This document shows, piece by piece, positions 34,516 through 43,508 of a stretch of 64,000 nt of DNA; the stretch's first letter is position 1, and the number at the start of each line of letters is the position of its first letter. The position numbers and the translations under genes were made by a program. The notes below the pieces were generated by a model. That model saw nothing but the letters and a program-made list of their open reading frames with translations. It was not told the DNA's origin and searched no databases. Source of the DNA: an uncultured Caulobacteraceae bacterium (GTDB taxonomy: Bacteria; Pseudomonadota; Alphaproteobacteria; Caulobacterales; Caulobacteraceae); assembly GCA_903872075.1 (NCBI GenBank), contig CAIQJF010000083.1, forward strand, positions 62,001 to 126,000, given 5' to 3'.

Positions 34516-35104
34516 ACCCGCATCTTCCAAGGCCTGGATCCGGCAGGCGGTGGACGGCGCGCCGGCCATCGTCTTCCTGCTGGTGCTGCTGATCACCCGC
34601 AACTTTCCTCTCGCCACCTGGTTCGTGGTCGGCGGTTCCGCCCTGGCCCTGGCCGTGGGTCTGATCGTGGAGCGGCGGCTCGCGCCCCTTCCGGCCTTCA
34701 GCGGTGGCCTCGCCCTGGTGTTCGGCACGGCGAGTCTGGTGCTGCACCGGGCCGATATCCTGCAGATGAAGATGACCATCGTGGATGGGATTCTGGGGGC
34801 GGTGCTGTTCGGCGGTCTGGCCCTCGGCAAGAATCCGCTCAAGGCTCTGCTGGGCGGCGCGTTCGAGATTCCCGACCGGGCCTGGAAGGTCCTGGCGATC
34901 CGCTACGGGCTGTTCTGGTGGGCTTGCGCCATCGCCAATGAGGTCGTCCGCCGCACCCAGACGGCCGAGACCTGGGCTGTGTTCCGGGTTGTCGTTCTGG
35001 TGGCCGCCGTGGTGTTCGCCCTGGCCCAGACCCCGTTCCTTTTCAAGCACAACCGGTCTGTCCAGGCCCCCGAGCTTCCGGAACCGCCTGAATCGGGTCT
35101 GTGA
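34508..35104 (+). CDS. ispZ: Inner membrane septation protein (IspZ/YciB family)
   Basis: The 198-aa protein has about five hydrophobic segments and the family marks GALFGGLALGKNPLK-like GAVLFGGLALGKNPLKALL and WKVLAIRYGLFWWACAIANEV. YciB/IspZ proteins influence cell-envelope synthesis and septation. A TTG at 34493 is in frame, but ATG 34508 is favoured because GAAGGA sits 7 nt ahead. It overlaps ftsY by 8 nt, the last gene of mtaB-ftsY-ispZ. Confidence 0.9.
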   Translation: MAEPASSKAWIRQAVDGAPAIVFLLVLLITRNFPLATWFVVGGSALALAVGLIVERRLAPLPAFSGGLALVFGTASLVLHRADILQMKMTIVDGILGAVLFGGLALGKNPLKALLGGAFEIPDRAWKVLAIRYGLFWWACAIANEVVRRTQTAETWAVFRVVVLVAAVVFALAQTPFLFKHNRSVQAPELPEPPESGL

Positions 35105-35110
35105 CCGCCG

Positions 35111-35142
35111 CGACAGACCCGCCGTCCACGGAAGGTCTGTCG
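35111..35142 (+). terminator. Strong hairpin after ispZ (terminator or operator)
   Basis: A perfect 9-bp inverted repeat CGACAGACC/GGTCTGTCG (35111-35119 with 35134-35142) encloses a second 4-bp stem (CCGT/ACGG). It begins 7 nt after the ispZ stop. No T-tract follows. It is immediately followed by a direct repeat CGTGAAAT (35141-35148 and 35152-35159), 11 bp apart, upstream of the MarR gene, so an operator role is also possible. Confidence 0.55.
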
Positions 35143-35269
35143 TGAAATCGACGTGAAATGCCGCTAGAGCAGAATCTCCTGCAGGAAAGCCTGATGCCGG
35201 CGTCGCAAGGAGGCGTCATCGGGCTATTGGCGCGACGCCCGACAGCGCGTCGCTGAAAAGGGATCGGCC

Positions 35270-35851
35270 ATGGCCAAGGGCAAAGGCAAGATCGTTCGTG
35301 AGGGCCTGGGCGGCTCTGTGACGCATCTTCTGCACAGGGCGCTTCAGTTGGCCCTGGACTATCACGCGGAGGCTGCGGGACCGGCCTCTCTCACCCAACG
35401 ACAGTTTACCGTGCTGGCCGCCGCCGCCGGCGCCGATGGCCTGACGCAGAACGATCTTGTCCGGGCCACGGGCATCGATCGGTCCACCCTCGCCGATCTG
35501 GTCGCGCGGATGCTCAGCAAGGGCCTCCTGCTGCGGGAGCGCTCGGCCACGGACGCGCGGGCCAATACGGTGCGGCTGTCCGAGGCCGGTCGCGCCGCGC
35601 TTGACGCCGGCGCCGGCGCGGCGGCCGAGGCCGACGAGAAGGTTCTGGCGCTAATGTCGCCGAAAAAGCGGGACACCTTCCTGAAGATCCTGGCCGGCCT
35701 CGCCGCCGAGGCCGATGCGCCGGCCGGCGGCAAGGCTCCGCCAAAAACCTCGGCGCCGAAGCCGGACAAGCCGGCGGTCAAGAAGAAGAAGAAGGTCAAG
35801 AAGCCCAAGGCCGCCAAGGCGCCCAAGGCCGAGGCTGACGCCGCGGCTTAG
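35270..35851 (+). CDS. MarR-type regulator with histone H1-like basic tail
   Basis: The 193-aa protein has a MarR winged helix (about residues 15-145) with LTQRQFTVLAAAAGADGLTQNDLV, IDRSTLADLVARMLSKGLLLRERS and the wing DARANTVRLSEAG. It is followed by about 45 residues rich in Lys, Ala and Pro, including PAVKKKKKVKKPKAAKAPKAE. This tail resembles histone H1 or HU-like alphaproteobacterial tails and should add non-specific DNA binding. The gene is preceded by a 165-nt gap with a hairpin and direct repeats. It ends tail to tail with the phosphotransferase gene, the two stops overlapping within TTAG. Confidence 0.82.
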   Translation: MAKGKGKIVREGLGGSVTHLLHRALQLALDYHAEAAGPASLTQRQFTVLAAAAGADGLTQNDLVRATGIDRSTLADLVARMLSKGLLLRERSATDARANTVRLSEAGRAALDAGAGAAAEADEKVLALMSPKKRDTFLKILAGLAAEADAPAGGKAPPKTSAPKPDKPAVKKKKKVKKPKAAKAPKAEADAAA

Positions 35852-36930
35852 CGGGCGCCCGCCTTCTGGGCGAAATGCCAGGCCATCTGGGCCAGGCCCG
35901 GAATCCGGGCGGCGCGCTCCAGGGCCATGGGACTGTTGGCCGTGCCATCGCGCACCCGGCCCACGATCCCCTGCAGGATGCCCACCAGCCGGAAGGCGTT
36001 GTAGGCGAAATACCAGTCCAGTTCCGGCAGGCCGTTGCGGCCGGTCAGCCGGCAGTATTCGGCGACATATTCGTCAACCGTCGGGATGCCGTGGGCCTCG
36101 AGATCGGGGATCGTGGCGATGGCGCCATTGACCCAGTTCATCAGCAGATAGGTGAAATCAGCCAGGGGATTGCCCAGGGTCGACAGCTCCCAGTCGAGCA
36201 CGGCGATCACGCGCGGCTCGGTGGGGTGCAGCACCATGTTGTCGAGACGATAGTCACCGTGAACGATGGTGGTCACGTCGTCAGTCGGGACGCTGCCCGG
36301 CAGCCAGGCGATCAGGCGCTCGACCTCATCGATCTTTTCGGTCTCCGAGGCGCGGTACTGCTTGGTCCAGCGATCGATCTGACGGGCGAAATAGTTGCCC
36401 GGCCGGCCGAAGTCGCCCAGGCCCACGGCCTGATGATCGACGTTGTGCAGATCGGCGAGGGTCTTCAGCTTGGCCATGAAGATGGCGTGACGCTCGGCGG
36501 GCGCATAGTCGGGCAGGGTCTGGTCCCAGAGGATCCGGCCCTCGACCATGGCCATGACGTAGAAGATCGTGCCGGTGACGCTCTCGTCCAGGCACAGGCC
36601 ATAGGGCTTGGCCACCGGGAAGCCCGTGGGATAGAGGGCGCTGATCACCTTGAATTCGCGGTCGACCGCATGGGCCGAGGGCAGCAGCTTGCCTGGCGGC
36701 TTGCGGCGCATGACGTAGGTCTGGCCCGGCGTCACCAGTTGGTAGGTCGGGTTGGATTGTCCGCCCTTGAACTGGCGAACCTCCAGCGGCCCGGCGTAAC
36801 CCTCCACATTGGCTTCCATCCAGGCGGCCAGGCGGCTTTCGTCGAACCGGTGGGCTTCGGCCACCGGCTTGGTGCCGACGCTTTCCTGGTCGAGGGCGGG
36901 GTCCTGCGCGCCGGCGGGGGCTTGGGTCAT
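35848..36930 (-). CDS. APH-type phosphotransferase family protein
   Basis: The 360-aa protein has the aminoglycoside-phosphotransferase/choline-kinase fold. It shows FKGGQSNPTYQL in the N-lobe, VMRRKPPGKLLPSAHAVDREF with the ATP-site Lys, the catalytic loop HGDYRLDNM near residue 232, and VLDWELSTLGNP with the metal-binding Asp. This set matches the ACAD10/11 N-terminal kinase group, which phosphorylates hydroxyacyl-CoA for beta-oxidation of 4-hydroxy acids. That substrate is by analogy. The gene lies 53 nt downstream of the nitroreductase on the same strand. Confidence 0.85.
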   Translation of the reverse strand: MTQAPAGAQDPALDQESVGTKPVAEAHRFDESRLAAWMEANVEGYAGPLEVRQFKGGQSNPTYQLVTPGQTYVMRRKPPGKLLPSAHAVDREFKVISALYPTGFPVAKPYGLCLDESVTGTIFYVMAMVEGRILWDQTLPDYAPAERHAIFMAKLKTLADLHNVDHQAVGLGDFGRPGNYFARQIDRWTKQYRASETEKIDEVERLIAWLPGSVPTDDVTTIVHGDYRLDNMVLHPTEPRVIAVLDWELSTLGNPLADFTYLLMNWVNGAIATIPDLEAHGIPTVDEYVAEYCRLTGRNGLPELDWYFAYNAFRLVGILQGIVGRVRDGTANSPMALERAARIPGLAQMAWHFAQKAGAR

Positions 36931-36983
36931 GGGATGGTCTCCGGTCTGTCAGTTCGTGTGCGGCCGACGCGCGCGTGGCGCGG

Positions 36984-37643
36984 TCAGTCGAATCCCTTGA
37001 GGTCGCACCAGACCTCCAGGGGGTCGCGGCGCGTCCGCCAGTTGTTGATGGGATGGCTGTCGTCGCGGTAGCCAAGCGCCATGCCGCTGAACAGCATGTG
37101 GTCGTCGGGCAGATCGATGAACTCCGCCACCGTCTGGGCGTAGCGGGCCCAGTATTCCTGGGCGCAGGTGTCCAGGCCCTTCTCCACCGCCAGCAGCATG
37201 ACCGTCTGCATGAACATGCCGAGGTCGGCCCATTGCGGGTAGCCCAGCTTGCGATCCAGGCAGAAGAACAGCGCGACGGGCGCGCCGAACAGATCGGTGT
37301 TGTTGGCCAGTTGGCGGAAGCGGCCCGGCTTGTCGTCCCGGCCGATGCCGATGGAGGCGTAGAGATCCTCGCCGCAGACATAGCGGCGGGTGCGGAAGGG
37401 ATCCCAGAGATTGGCCGGATAGACCTCGTATTCGGTCTCCTGCATGGGCGTTCCGGCGATCAGGGCCTTGAACTCCGCCAGCGGCTCGCCCGCCAGGGCG
37501 TACACCCGCCAGGGCTGAAGGTTGCCCCCTGATGGCGCGGCCTTGGCGGCGTCCAGAATCTCGCGCACCACCGCGCCCGGCACCGGATCGGGCTTGAAGG
37601 CCCGGATCGACATCCGCCGCGCCACCGCTTCGCTCACATCCAT
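36984..37643 (-). CDS. Nitroreductase family protein
   Basis: The 219-aa FMN-binding enzyme has RMSIRAFKPDPVP near the N-terminus, the FMN loop AKAAPSGGNLQPWRVY near residues 39-54, and the C-terminal SGMALGYRDDSHPINNWRTRRDPLE. It probably reduces nitro-aromatics, quinones or similar compounds; no specific substrate is evident. The longer frame to 37673 is less likely than ATG 37643, which has GGAGGGAAG 5 nt upstream. Together with the APH-like gene downstream it forms a two-gene unit. Confidence 0.9.
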   Translation of the reverse strand: MDVSEAVARRMSIRAFKPDPVPGAVVREILDAAKAAPSGGNLQPWRVYALAGEPLAEFKALIAGTPMQETEYEVYPANLWDPFRTRRYVCGEDLYASIGIGRDDKPGRFRQLANNTDLFGAPVALFFCLDRKLGYPQWADLGMFMQTVMLLAVEKGLDTCAQEYWARYAQTVAEFIDLPDDHMLFSGMALGYRDDSHPINNWRTRRDPLEVWCDLKGFD

Positions 37644-37750
37644 GGCTGCTTCCCTCCCCTGGGTTTCGCGCAAGCGGCTTGACGCGAAGCGGCGGTCGGA
37701 CGCAACCCTAAATTCGCGCGAGCCCCGGCGGACGCGTGTGCGGAGGCGCC

Positions 37751-38479
37751 ATGGCGCGAGGCGGACGGCTGAGGCGGACTGGCGGGCCGCTACGGTGGCT
37801 GCGCGATCTGGTCGTGAGCCTCGTGTTGCTGGCCCTGCTCGGCCCGCCGCTTGCGGTCGTGATCTACAAGGTCGTGCCGCCGCCGGTGACCGTCCTGATG
37901 ATCGAGCGGCTGATCGCCGGGAAGGGCCTGGATCACCGCTGGCGGCCGCTCTCCCAGATCAGCCCGGACATGGTCCGCTCGGTGGTGGCGTCCGAGGATT
38001 CGACCTTCTGCGACCACCATGGCTTCGACGTGAAGGCCATCGACGCGGCCTTGCGCCACAATGAGAAGAAACCCGGCAAGATCCGCGGCGGTTCGACCAT
38101 CAGCCAGCAGACCGCCAAGAACGTGTTCCTCTGGCCGGAGCGCTCCTGGCTCCGCAAGGGGGCGGAGGCCTGGTTCACCGTCCTGATCGAAGCGATCTGG
38201 GGTAAGCGGCGGATCATGGAGGTCTATCTCAACAGCGTGGAGATGGGGCCGGGCGTCTACGGCGTCGAGGCGGCCTCGCAGCGTTATTTCCACCATCCCG
38301 CCCGGAGCCTGTCGGAGATCGAGGCCGGGCGCCTGGCCGCCATCCTGCCCAGCCCACTGAAATGGAAAGCCGTCCGGCCCGGCGCCTATGTCCGCCGGCG
38401 CACCGGCCGCATCGAGGCCCGCGCCAATGTCGTCGACCGCGGTGGCTTGGCCGACTGCGTGCTGGGGACTTCCGAGTGA
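37751..38479 (+). CDS. mtgA: Monofunctional peptidoglycan transglycosylase
   Basis: MtgA polymerises glycan strands from lipid II. The 242-aa protein has one N-terminal transmembrane helix (about residues 22-42) and a GT51 domain. Its marks are VVASEDSTFCDHHGFD with the catalytic Glu, KIRGGSTISQQTAKNVFLW, EAIWGKRRIMEVYLNSVEMGPGVYG (second Glu) and GRLAAILPSPLKW. There is no transpeptidase domain. ATG 37751 has GGAGG about 4 nt ahead; a GTG at 37736 is less likely. Confidence 0.95.
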   Translation: MARGGRLRRTGGPLRWLRDLVVSLVLLALLGPPLAVVIYKVVPPPVTVLMIERLIAGKGLDHRWRPLSQISPDMVRSVVASEDSTFCDHHGFDVKAIDAALRHNEKKPGKIRGGSTISQQTAKNVFLWPERSWLRKGAEAWFTVLIEAIWGKRRIMEVYLNSVEMGPGVYGVEAASQRYFHHPARSLSEIEAGRLAAILPSPLKWKAVRPGAYVRRRTGRIEARANVVDRGGLADCVLGTSE

Positions 38480-38580
38480 CCGGGTTCGACCTCCGAGCTC
38501 GCCCGCGGCGCGCGCGGCGGACAAAGGACGCTTGTTCCGTTCGAGCCCGAGGCCGAGAGAGATGCGGCGAGAGGTGCGAG

Positions 38581-39909
38581 ATGGGGGGCATGATGTCGAC
38601 GAGGCCAAAGCTGGGAACCCTCGTGCTCGGCGCCGCTCTGGCGGTCCCCCTCCTCGCCCGCGCGTCGACGGAGCCCCCGGCCGGGGATGTCGGACCTTTC
38701 CGACTGGGCATGAGCTTCGCCGACGCCCGCGCCGCGGCGCCGCGCGCCGGCTGGTCGGAGACGATTTCGGACTACACGCACAGGCCGGTGGCGCTGGAAG
38801 GCCGCAACGCCCTGCGGCTGGAGGGCCTGGCCTTTGACGTCGGCCTCAGGCCTCTGGCCTATGGCGGCTACCGGTTGGAGATCGCCCACGCCGAGGACGG
38901 CGGCCGCGCGAGCCAGGACCGGTGCGCGGCGGCCTTCGCGGTGGCGACGGGGAGGCTGGGGGTCCGCTTCGGTCCTCTCGGGCCGGTGACGCCCTTGTCG
39001 GCGGCCGAGCGGGAGGGGCTGCCGGTCGGTTTCCCGGACGCCGTCGCCGGTCAGGCCGCGGAGACCCTGGCCCCGGGCCAGGCGCCTCAGGCCCAGGCAT
39101 TCCACCCCGGGGGCGACGGAACGGCGATGTGGCTGGCGGGGCTGCGGCGCGAGGGGCTGACCGTACTGGTCGCCGGTCGCTATTTCGACCGGTCGAGCGC
39201 GATGTCGCGCGCGTCCTGCGTGGTCTGGGCGCGGCTGACGGCCTTGCCGCCGCGCCCCGCGTTCGAATGGGTGGACCTGACCCGTTTGCCGTCGCCGCCC
39301 GCGCCCTCGCTACCGGCCCGGCGCCGGAGCTTTTCGGGCCTGGCCAGCCCACTCCCGGCGGCGGCCGACGTGGAGGTTGTGTGCGATGTCGACCGCCACC
39401 GTGGCGTGGTCGCGAACTGCAAGGCGGCCGGCGCCATCGCCGAGACTCTGGCCCGGCCGGCGGAGCGCCAGGGCAATGCGGTGCGGCTTGATCCGGCGGC
39501 CCTCGACCCCGACAGCGACATTCCGCTGCGCCTTCGTCTCCCGCTGCGGATCGATCCCGCCGACGGCAGCCCATTCATCCCGCCAGACGGCCGCAAGCCC
39601 CTGAAGAACTCCGAGGTGACCTGGACCCATCAACCCACCTACGACTCCCTGATGCGGCTCTATCCCGCCCGCGCGCTGAGGGAGGCTGTCGGGGCCCGGG
39701 TCAGCGTGATCTGCCGGATCAAGGACGAGGGCGACCTCGCCTGCGCCGACGAAAGGGTGAGCGCGGACGATGCCTTTGCGGAGATCTTCGACGGCTGGGG
39801 CGTCAAGGCTGCCGCCCTCTATCAGGCGGGCCCGACCCTGCCCGACGGTCAACCCTCCGCCGGCCGCTGGGTCAAGCTGACCTTCGCCTTGGTCGTCCCG
39901 CGGGATTGA
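38581..39909 (+). CDS. Secreted protein with two TonB C-terminal-like domains
   Basis: From ATG 38581 the product is 442 aa with a signal peptide ending near ARA (about residue 27). The C-terminal 90 residues (YPARALREAVGARVSVICRI, then a strand ending KLTFALVV) look like a TonB C-terminal domain. A second, more diverged copy lies around residues 260-330 (VEVVCDVDRHRGVVANCKAAG, then RLRLPLRID). The N-terminal part (GPFRLGMSFADARAAAPRAGW) resembles a periplasmic binding segment seen in small secreted proteins. No transmembrane anchor plus Pro-rich stalk is present, so it is not a classical TonB. It could bind TonB boxes or outer-membrane partners. Function unknown. Confidence 0.65.
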   Translation: MGGMMSTRPKLGTLVLGAALAVPLLARASTEPPAGDVGPFRLGMSFADARAAAPRAGWSETISDYTHRPVALEGRNALRLEGLAFDVGLRPLAYGGYRLEIAHAEDGGRASQDRCAAAFAVATGRLGVRFGPLGPVTPLSAAEREGLPVGFPDAVAGQAAETLAPGQAPQAQAFHPGGDGTAMWLAGLRREGLTVLVAGRYFDRSSAMSRASCVVWARLTALPPRPAFEWVDLTRLPSPPAPSLPARRRSFSGLASPLPAAADVEVVCDVDRHRGVVANCKAAGAIAETLARPAERQGNAVRLDPAALDPDSDIPLRLRLPLRIDPADGSPFIPPDGRKPLKNSEVTWTHQPTYDSLMRLYPARALREAVGARVSVICRIKDEGDLACADERVSADDAFAEIFDGWGVKAAALYQAGPTLPDGQPSAGRWVKLTFALVVPRD

Positions 39910-39932
39910 TCGCGACGCGGGGGCGCGCCGGC

Positions 39933-40871
39933 TCAGGTCAGGCCGATCTCCGCCAGCCGGCGTTGCAGGAAGGCGTGGGCGGTGATCGGTTCGGGGTAGC
40001 GGTTCGGCCGGTCTGGGCCGACGCAGCCGGGCAGAGTCTCGATGAGAAAGTCGGGCCGGAAGTGCAGGAAGAAGGGCGTGGAGTAGCGCGCCGCGCCCCG
40101 GCGTTCGGGCGCGGGATTGACCACGCGATGGGTGGTTGAGGGCAGGGTGTCGTTGGTGAGGCGCGCGAGCATGTCGCCGATATTGATCACCAGCGCCCCG
40201 GGCGGCGGGCTGATCGCCAGCCAGCCTTCGTCGCGATCCCGCACCTCAAGACCGGCCTCTTCCGCGCCGAGCAACAGGGTGATGGCGTTGATATCCTCAT
40301 GCGCTCCGGCGCGAATGTGCGGGCCGTCGAAGTCGGCGGGCGGGTAATGCAGAAGGCGCAGCACGCTGTTGCCGTCGGTGATCGGGCCGACGAAATAATC
40401 CTCGGCCAGGTGCAGATGCCGGGCGATGGCGCGCAGCACCCGCCCACCCACGGTCTCCAGAGCGTCGAACAGCCACAGGGCGTGCTCCCGGAAACCTGGC
40501 GGCGTTTCCGGCCAGATATTTGCCGGCATGTCCTTCCGGAACGGATGATCCTCCGGCAATTCGCGCCCGACGTGCCAGAATTCCTTGAGGTCGGAATGGG
40601 TTGCGCCCTTGGCCACCTCGACCCCGAAGGCGGTGTAGCCGCGTTGGCCCTTGCCGCCGTCGATCAGATAGCGGCGCTTCTCCGCCTCCGTCAGGGCGAA
40701 GAAAGCCTTCACATCCGCCAGAACCGCGTCGATGCGCGCCTGATCGAGGCCGTGATCGGAGATCACCGCGAAGCCGTGGCGTTCGAAACTGGCGCCCAGG
40801 CCGGCGGCGAAGGCGGCGGGTTGCGTCTCGTCCAGCCGAAGCGAGACCGGTTCGAAGGCGGGGGTGGTCAT
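39933..40871 (-). CDS. 2-oxoglutarate/Fe(II) oxygenase, isopenicillin N synthase family
   Basis: The 312-aa enzyme has the IPNS-like order. It shows HGFAVISDHGLD near residue 32, GYTAFGVEVAKG, the first Fe ligands in GAHEDINAITLLL (His-x-Asp), the third His in TTHRVVNP, and the 2OG-binding Arg in RYSTPFFLHFRPD. It should hydroxylate or desaturate a small substrate with O2. Plant and bacterial relatives act on many compounds, so none can be named. Convergent with the TonB-like gene. Confidence 0.88.
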   Translation of the reverse strand: MTTPAFEPVSLRLDETQPAAFAAGLGASFERHGFAVISDHGLDQARIDAVLADVKAFFALTEAEKRRYLIDGGKGQRGYTAFGVEVAKGATHSDLKEFWHVGRELPEDHPFRKDMPANIWPETPPGFREHALWLFDALETVGGRVLRAIARHLHLAEDYFVGPITDGNSVLRLLHYPPADFDGPHIRAGAHEDINAITLLLGAEEAGLEVRDRDEGWLAISPPPGALVINIGDMLARLTNDTLPSTTHRVVNPAPERRGAARYSTPFFLHFRPDFLIETLPGCVGPDRPNRYPEPITAHAFLQRRLAEIGLT

Positions 40872-40965
40872 GGCTCACACATTCACGCGGCCGCGGTTGA
40901 AATCAATCGCTCTTCGGGCCTATGGCTAGGGTCTCCCATCCATTGTGCAGTGCGGAATAACGCCC

Positions 40966-41691
40966 TTGGCTTCGAAACTTCGCGATGACGCCGCCGCCGC
41001 CCTGGCCGGCGTCCTGTTCGACGGCATGACCATCATGTCAGGCGGCTTCGGCCTGTGCGGCATCCCCGAGAATCTGATCGCGGCCATCCGCGATACGGGG
41101 ACCAAGGGCCTGACCGTGATCTCCAACAATTGCGGCGTGGACGGCTTCGGCCTGGGCCTGCTGCTGGCCACCGGCCAGATCGACAGGATGATCAGTTCCT
41201 ACGTCGGCGAGAATAAGCTGTTCGAGCAGCTCTACCTGTCCGGCAAGCTGCAGCTGGAGTTCAATCCTCAGGGCACCCTGGCCGAGCGCATCCGGGCCGG
41301 CGGGGCGGGCGTCCCGGCCTTCTTCACCAAGACCGGCGTCGGCACCCTGGTGGCCGAGGGCAAGGAGGTCCGCGAGTTCGATGGCGAGATGTACGTGATG
41401 GAGCGCGGCCTCACCGCCGACCTCGCTATCGTCAAGGCCTGGAAGGGCGATGCCGAAGGCAATCTGATCTATCGAAAGACGGCGCGGAACTTCAATCCGA
41501 TGATGGCCACGGCGGGGCGCTACACCGTCGCCGAGGTTGAGGAGCTGGTCCCGGTGGGCGCGCTCGACAAAGACGCCATCCACACTCCCGGTATCTTCGT
41601 CGACGCCATCTTCCAGGGCGCGCATTTCGAAAAGCGTATCGAGCAACTGACCACGCGTCCCAGGACCACCGCCAAAGAGGGAGCCGCCTGA
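40966..41691 (+). CDS. scoA: 3-oxoacid CoA-transferase subunit A
   Basis: Subunit A of succinyl-CoA:3-oxoacid CoA-transferase, used to activate acetoacetate. Marks are [21 protein letters not shown] near residues 18-38, a GENKLFE segment, [16 protein letters not shown] and the [11 protein letters not shown] region. TTG 40966 gives the typical N-terminus ([13 protein letters not shown]) with CGGA about 10 nt ahead; GTG 40945 is the alternative. It overlaps subunit B by 1 nt (TGATG), making an scoAB operon divergent from the 2OG oxygenase. Confidence 0.9.
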   Translation: MASKLRDDAAAALAGVLFDGMTIMSGGFGLCGIPENLIAAIRDTGTKGLTVISNNCGVDGFGLGLLLATGQIDRMISSYVGENKLFEQLYLSGKLQLEFNPQGTLAERIRAGGAGVPAFFTKTGVGTLVAEGKEVREFDGEMYVMERGLTADLAIVKAWKGDAEGNLIYRKTARNFNPMMATAGRYTVAEVEELVPVGALDKDAIHTPGIFVDAIFQGAHFEKRIEQLTTRPRTTAKEGAA

Positions 41692-42332
41692 TGGCCTGGA
41701 CCCGTAACGACATGGCCGCCCGGGCGGCAAAGGAACTGAAGGACGGGTTCTATGTGAACCTGGGCATCGGCATTCCGACCCTGGTGGCCAATCACATCCC
41801 GGCGGGGATCTCCGTGACCCTGCAGAGCGAGAACGGCATGCTGGGCATGGGGCCATTTCCGTTCGAGGGCGAGGCCGACGCCGACCTGATCAACGCCGGC
41901 AAGCAGACCATCACCGAACTGGACTCTTCGTCCTACTTTTCCAGCGCCGACAGCTTCGCCATGATCCGGGGAGGGCACATCGCCCTCTCGATCCTCGGCG
42001 GCATGCAGGTCTCGGAGACCGGCGATCTGGCCAACTGGATGGTGCCGGGAAAGATGGTCAAGGGTATGGGGGGGGCCATGGACCTGGTGGCCGGCGTCCG
42101 CCGCGTGGTCGTGGTCATGGACCATGTGGAAAAGTCCGGCGCGCCGAAGTTCCTCACGGCCTGCAACCTGCCGCTTACCGGCGCGGGCGTGGTCGACCTC
42201 TTGATCACCGACCTCGGTGTCTTCGAGATCGACCGCAAGGGTGGCGGGGCGACGCTCACCGAACTGGCGCCGGGTGTCACGGTGGAGGAGGCCAGGGCGA
42301 AGACGGAGGCGGCTTTCGCCGTCGGTCTCTAA
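41691..42332 (+). CDS. scoB: 3-oxoacid CoA-transferase subunit B
   Basis: The 213-aa B subunit carries the catalytic Glu47 in [11 protein letters not shown], which forms the enzyme-CoA thioester. The surrounding [26 protein letters not shown] and [10 protein letters not shown] segments are typical. With subunit A it transfers CoA from succinyl-CoA to acetoacetate, allowing use of ketone bodies or PHB breakdown products. It ends 8 nt before a hairpin that separates it from the convergent fba gene. Confidence 0.93.
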   Translation: MAWTRNDMAARAAKELKDGFYVNLGIGIPTLVANHIPAGISVTLQSENGMLGMGPFPFEGEADADLINAGKQTITELDSSSYFSSADSFAMIRGGHIALSILGGMQVSETGDLANWMVPGKMVKGMGGAMDLVAGVRRVVVVMDHVEKSGAPKFLTACNLPLTGAGVVDLLITDLGVFEIDRKGGGATLTELAPGVTVEEARAKTEAAFAVGL

Positions 42333-42340
42333 CGCTGACT

Positions 42341-42360
42341 GCGGCGTCTGAGGACGCCGC
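42341..42360. terminator. Hairpin between convergent scoB and fba
   Basis: A perfect 8-bp stem GCGGCGTC/GACGCCGC with a TGAG loop lies between the two convergent stops. It has no T-tract on either strand. It could serve as a shared transcript-end or stability element. Confidence 0.5.
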
Positions 42361-42378
42361 GAGCCGGAGCTGGCGGCG

Positions 42379-43464
42379 CTATTCCGCCGCCTTCAGCGCC
42401 ACCGCGAACTTCGGCGACAGTTCGCCGCCGGAATAGCGCTTGGCCATGGCGGCCAGCGGGATCGGCTTGATCTTGTCGGCATGGCCGGCGGCGCCGAACT
42501 CTTCGAACCGTTGGGCGCAGATCTTGCGCATCGCCTCCATGGCGGGCTTCAGATACTTGCGCGGGTCGAACTCGCCGGGGTTCTCGGCGAACACCTTCCG
42601 GATGGCGCCGGTCATGGCCATGCGGTTGTCGGTGTCGATATTGATCTTGCGAACGCCGTGGCGGATGCCGCGCTGGATCTCTTCCACCGGCACGCCATAG
42701 GTCTGGGGCATCTCGCCGCCGTACTGGTTGATGATGTCCTGCAGGTCCTGCGGCACCGAGGACGAGCCGTGCATCACCAGGTGCGTGTTCGGCAGGCGGC
42801 GGTGGATTTCCTCGATCACATTCATGGCCAGGACGTCGCCGTCCGGCTTGCGGGTGAATTTGTAGGCGCCGTGGCTGGTGCCCATGGCGATGGCCAGGGC
42901 GTCCACCTCGGTGGCGCGGACGAATTCCACGGCCTGGTCGGGATCGGTCAGAAGCTGGTCGTGCGAGAGCTTGCCCTCGAAGCCGTGGCCGTCTTCCTTT
43001 TCGCCCATGCCGGTTTCCAGGCTGCCGAGAACGCCCAACTCGCCTTCCACCGAGGCGCCGACCCAGTGGGCCATGTCCACAACCCGGCGGGTCACGCCGA
43101 CGTTGTAGTCGTAGTCGGCAGGGGTCTTGCCGTCGCCCTTCAGCGAGCCGTCCATCATCACGCTGGTGAAGCCGTGCTGAATGGCGGTGGCGCAGGTGGC
43201 TTCGTTGTTGCCGTGGTCCTGGTGCATGCACACCGGAATGGAGGGGTAGAGGTCGACCAGGGCGTCGATCAGACGGGCCAGGACGATGTCGTTGGCATAT
43301 TGCCGCGCGCCGCGACTGGCCTGGATGATCACCGGGGCGTTGGCCGCCTGGGCCGCCTCCATGATCGCGAGCCCCTGTTCCATGTTGTTGATGTTGAAGG
43401 CCGGAACGCCATAGCCGTGCTCGGCGGCGTGATCGAGAAGTTGCCGAAGCGTGATGCGAGCCAT
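42379..43464 (-). CDS. fba: Class II fructose-1,6-bisphosphate aldolase
   Basis: The 361-aa zinc aldolase cleaves FBP to GAP and DHAP and runs in reverse in gluconeogenesis. Marks are [13 protein letters not shown] near residue 18, the zinc site [53 protein letters not shown] and the phosphate loop [10 protein letters not shown]. The pattern is of the CbbA/Calvin-cycle subtype. GAGG lies 6 nt before the ATG. It is the third gene of gap-pgk-fba. Confidence 0.95.
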   Translation of the reverse strand: MARITLRQLLDHAAEHGYGVPAFNINNMEQGLAIMEAAQAANAPVIIQASRGARQYANDIVLARLIDALVDLYPSIPVCMHQDHGNNEATCATAIQHGFTSVMMDGSLKGDGKTPADYDYNVGVTRRVVDMAHWVGASVEGELGVLGSLETGMGEKEDGHGFEGKLSHDQLLTDPDQAVEFVRATEVDALAIAMGTSHGAYKFTRKPDGDVLAMNVIEEIHRRLPNTHLVMHGSSSVPQDLQDIINQYGGEMPQTYGVPVEEIQRGIRHGVRKINIDTDNRMAMTGAIRKVFAENPGEFDPRKYLKPAMEAMRKICAQRFEEFGAAGHADKIKPIPLAAMAKRYSGGELSPKFAVALKAAE

Positions 43465-43508
43465 GTTGGGCCTCTTTTATTGCTGTGCGGGCTTTTACGC
43501 GCCCGGGG

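Noticed and set aside
35759-35820. Lysine-codon run at the MarR 3' end as a possible frameshift or repeat expansion
   Set aside because: Frame is intact to a proper stop and the composition matches known H1-like tails.
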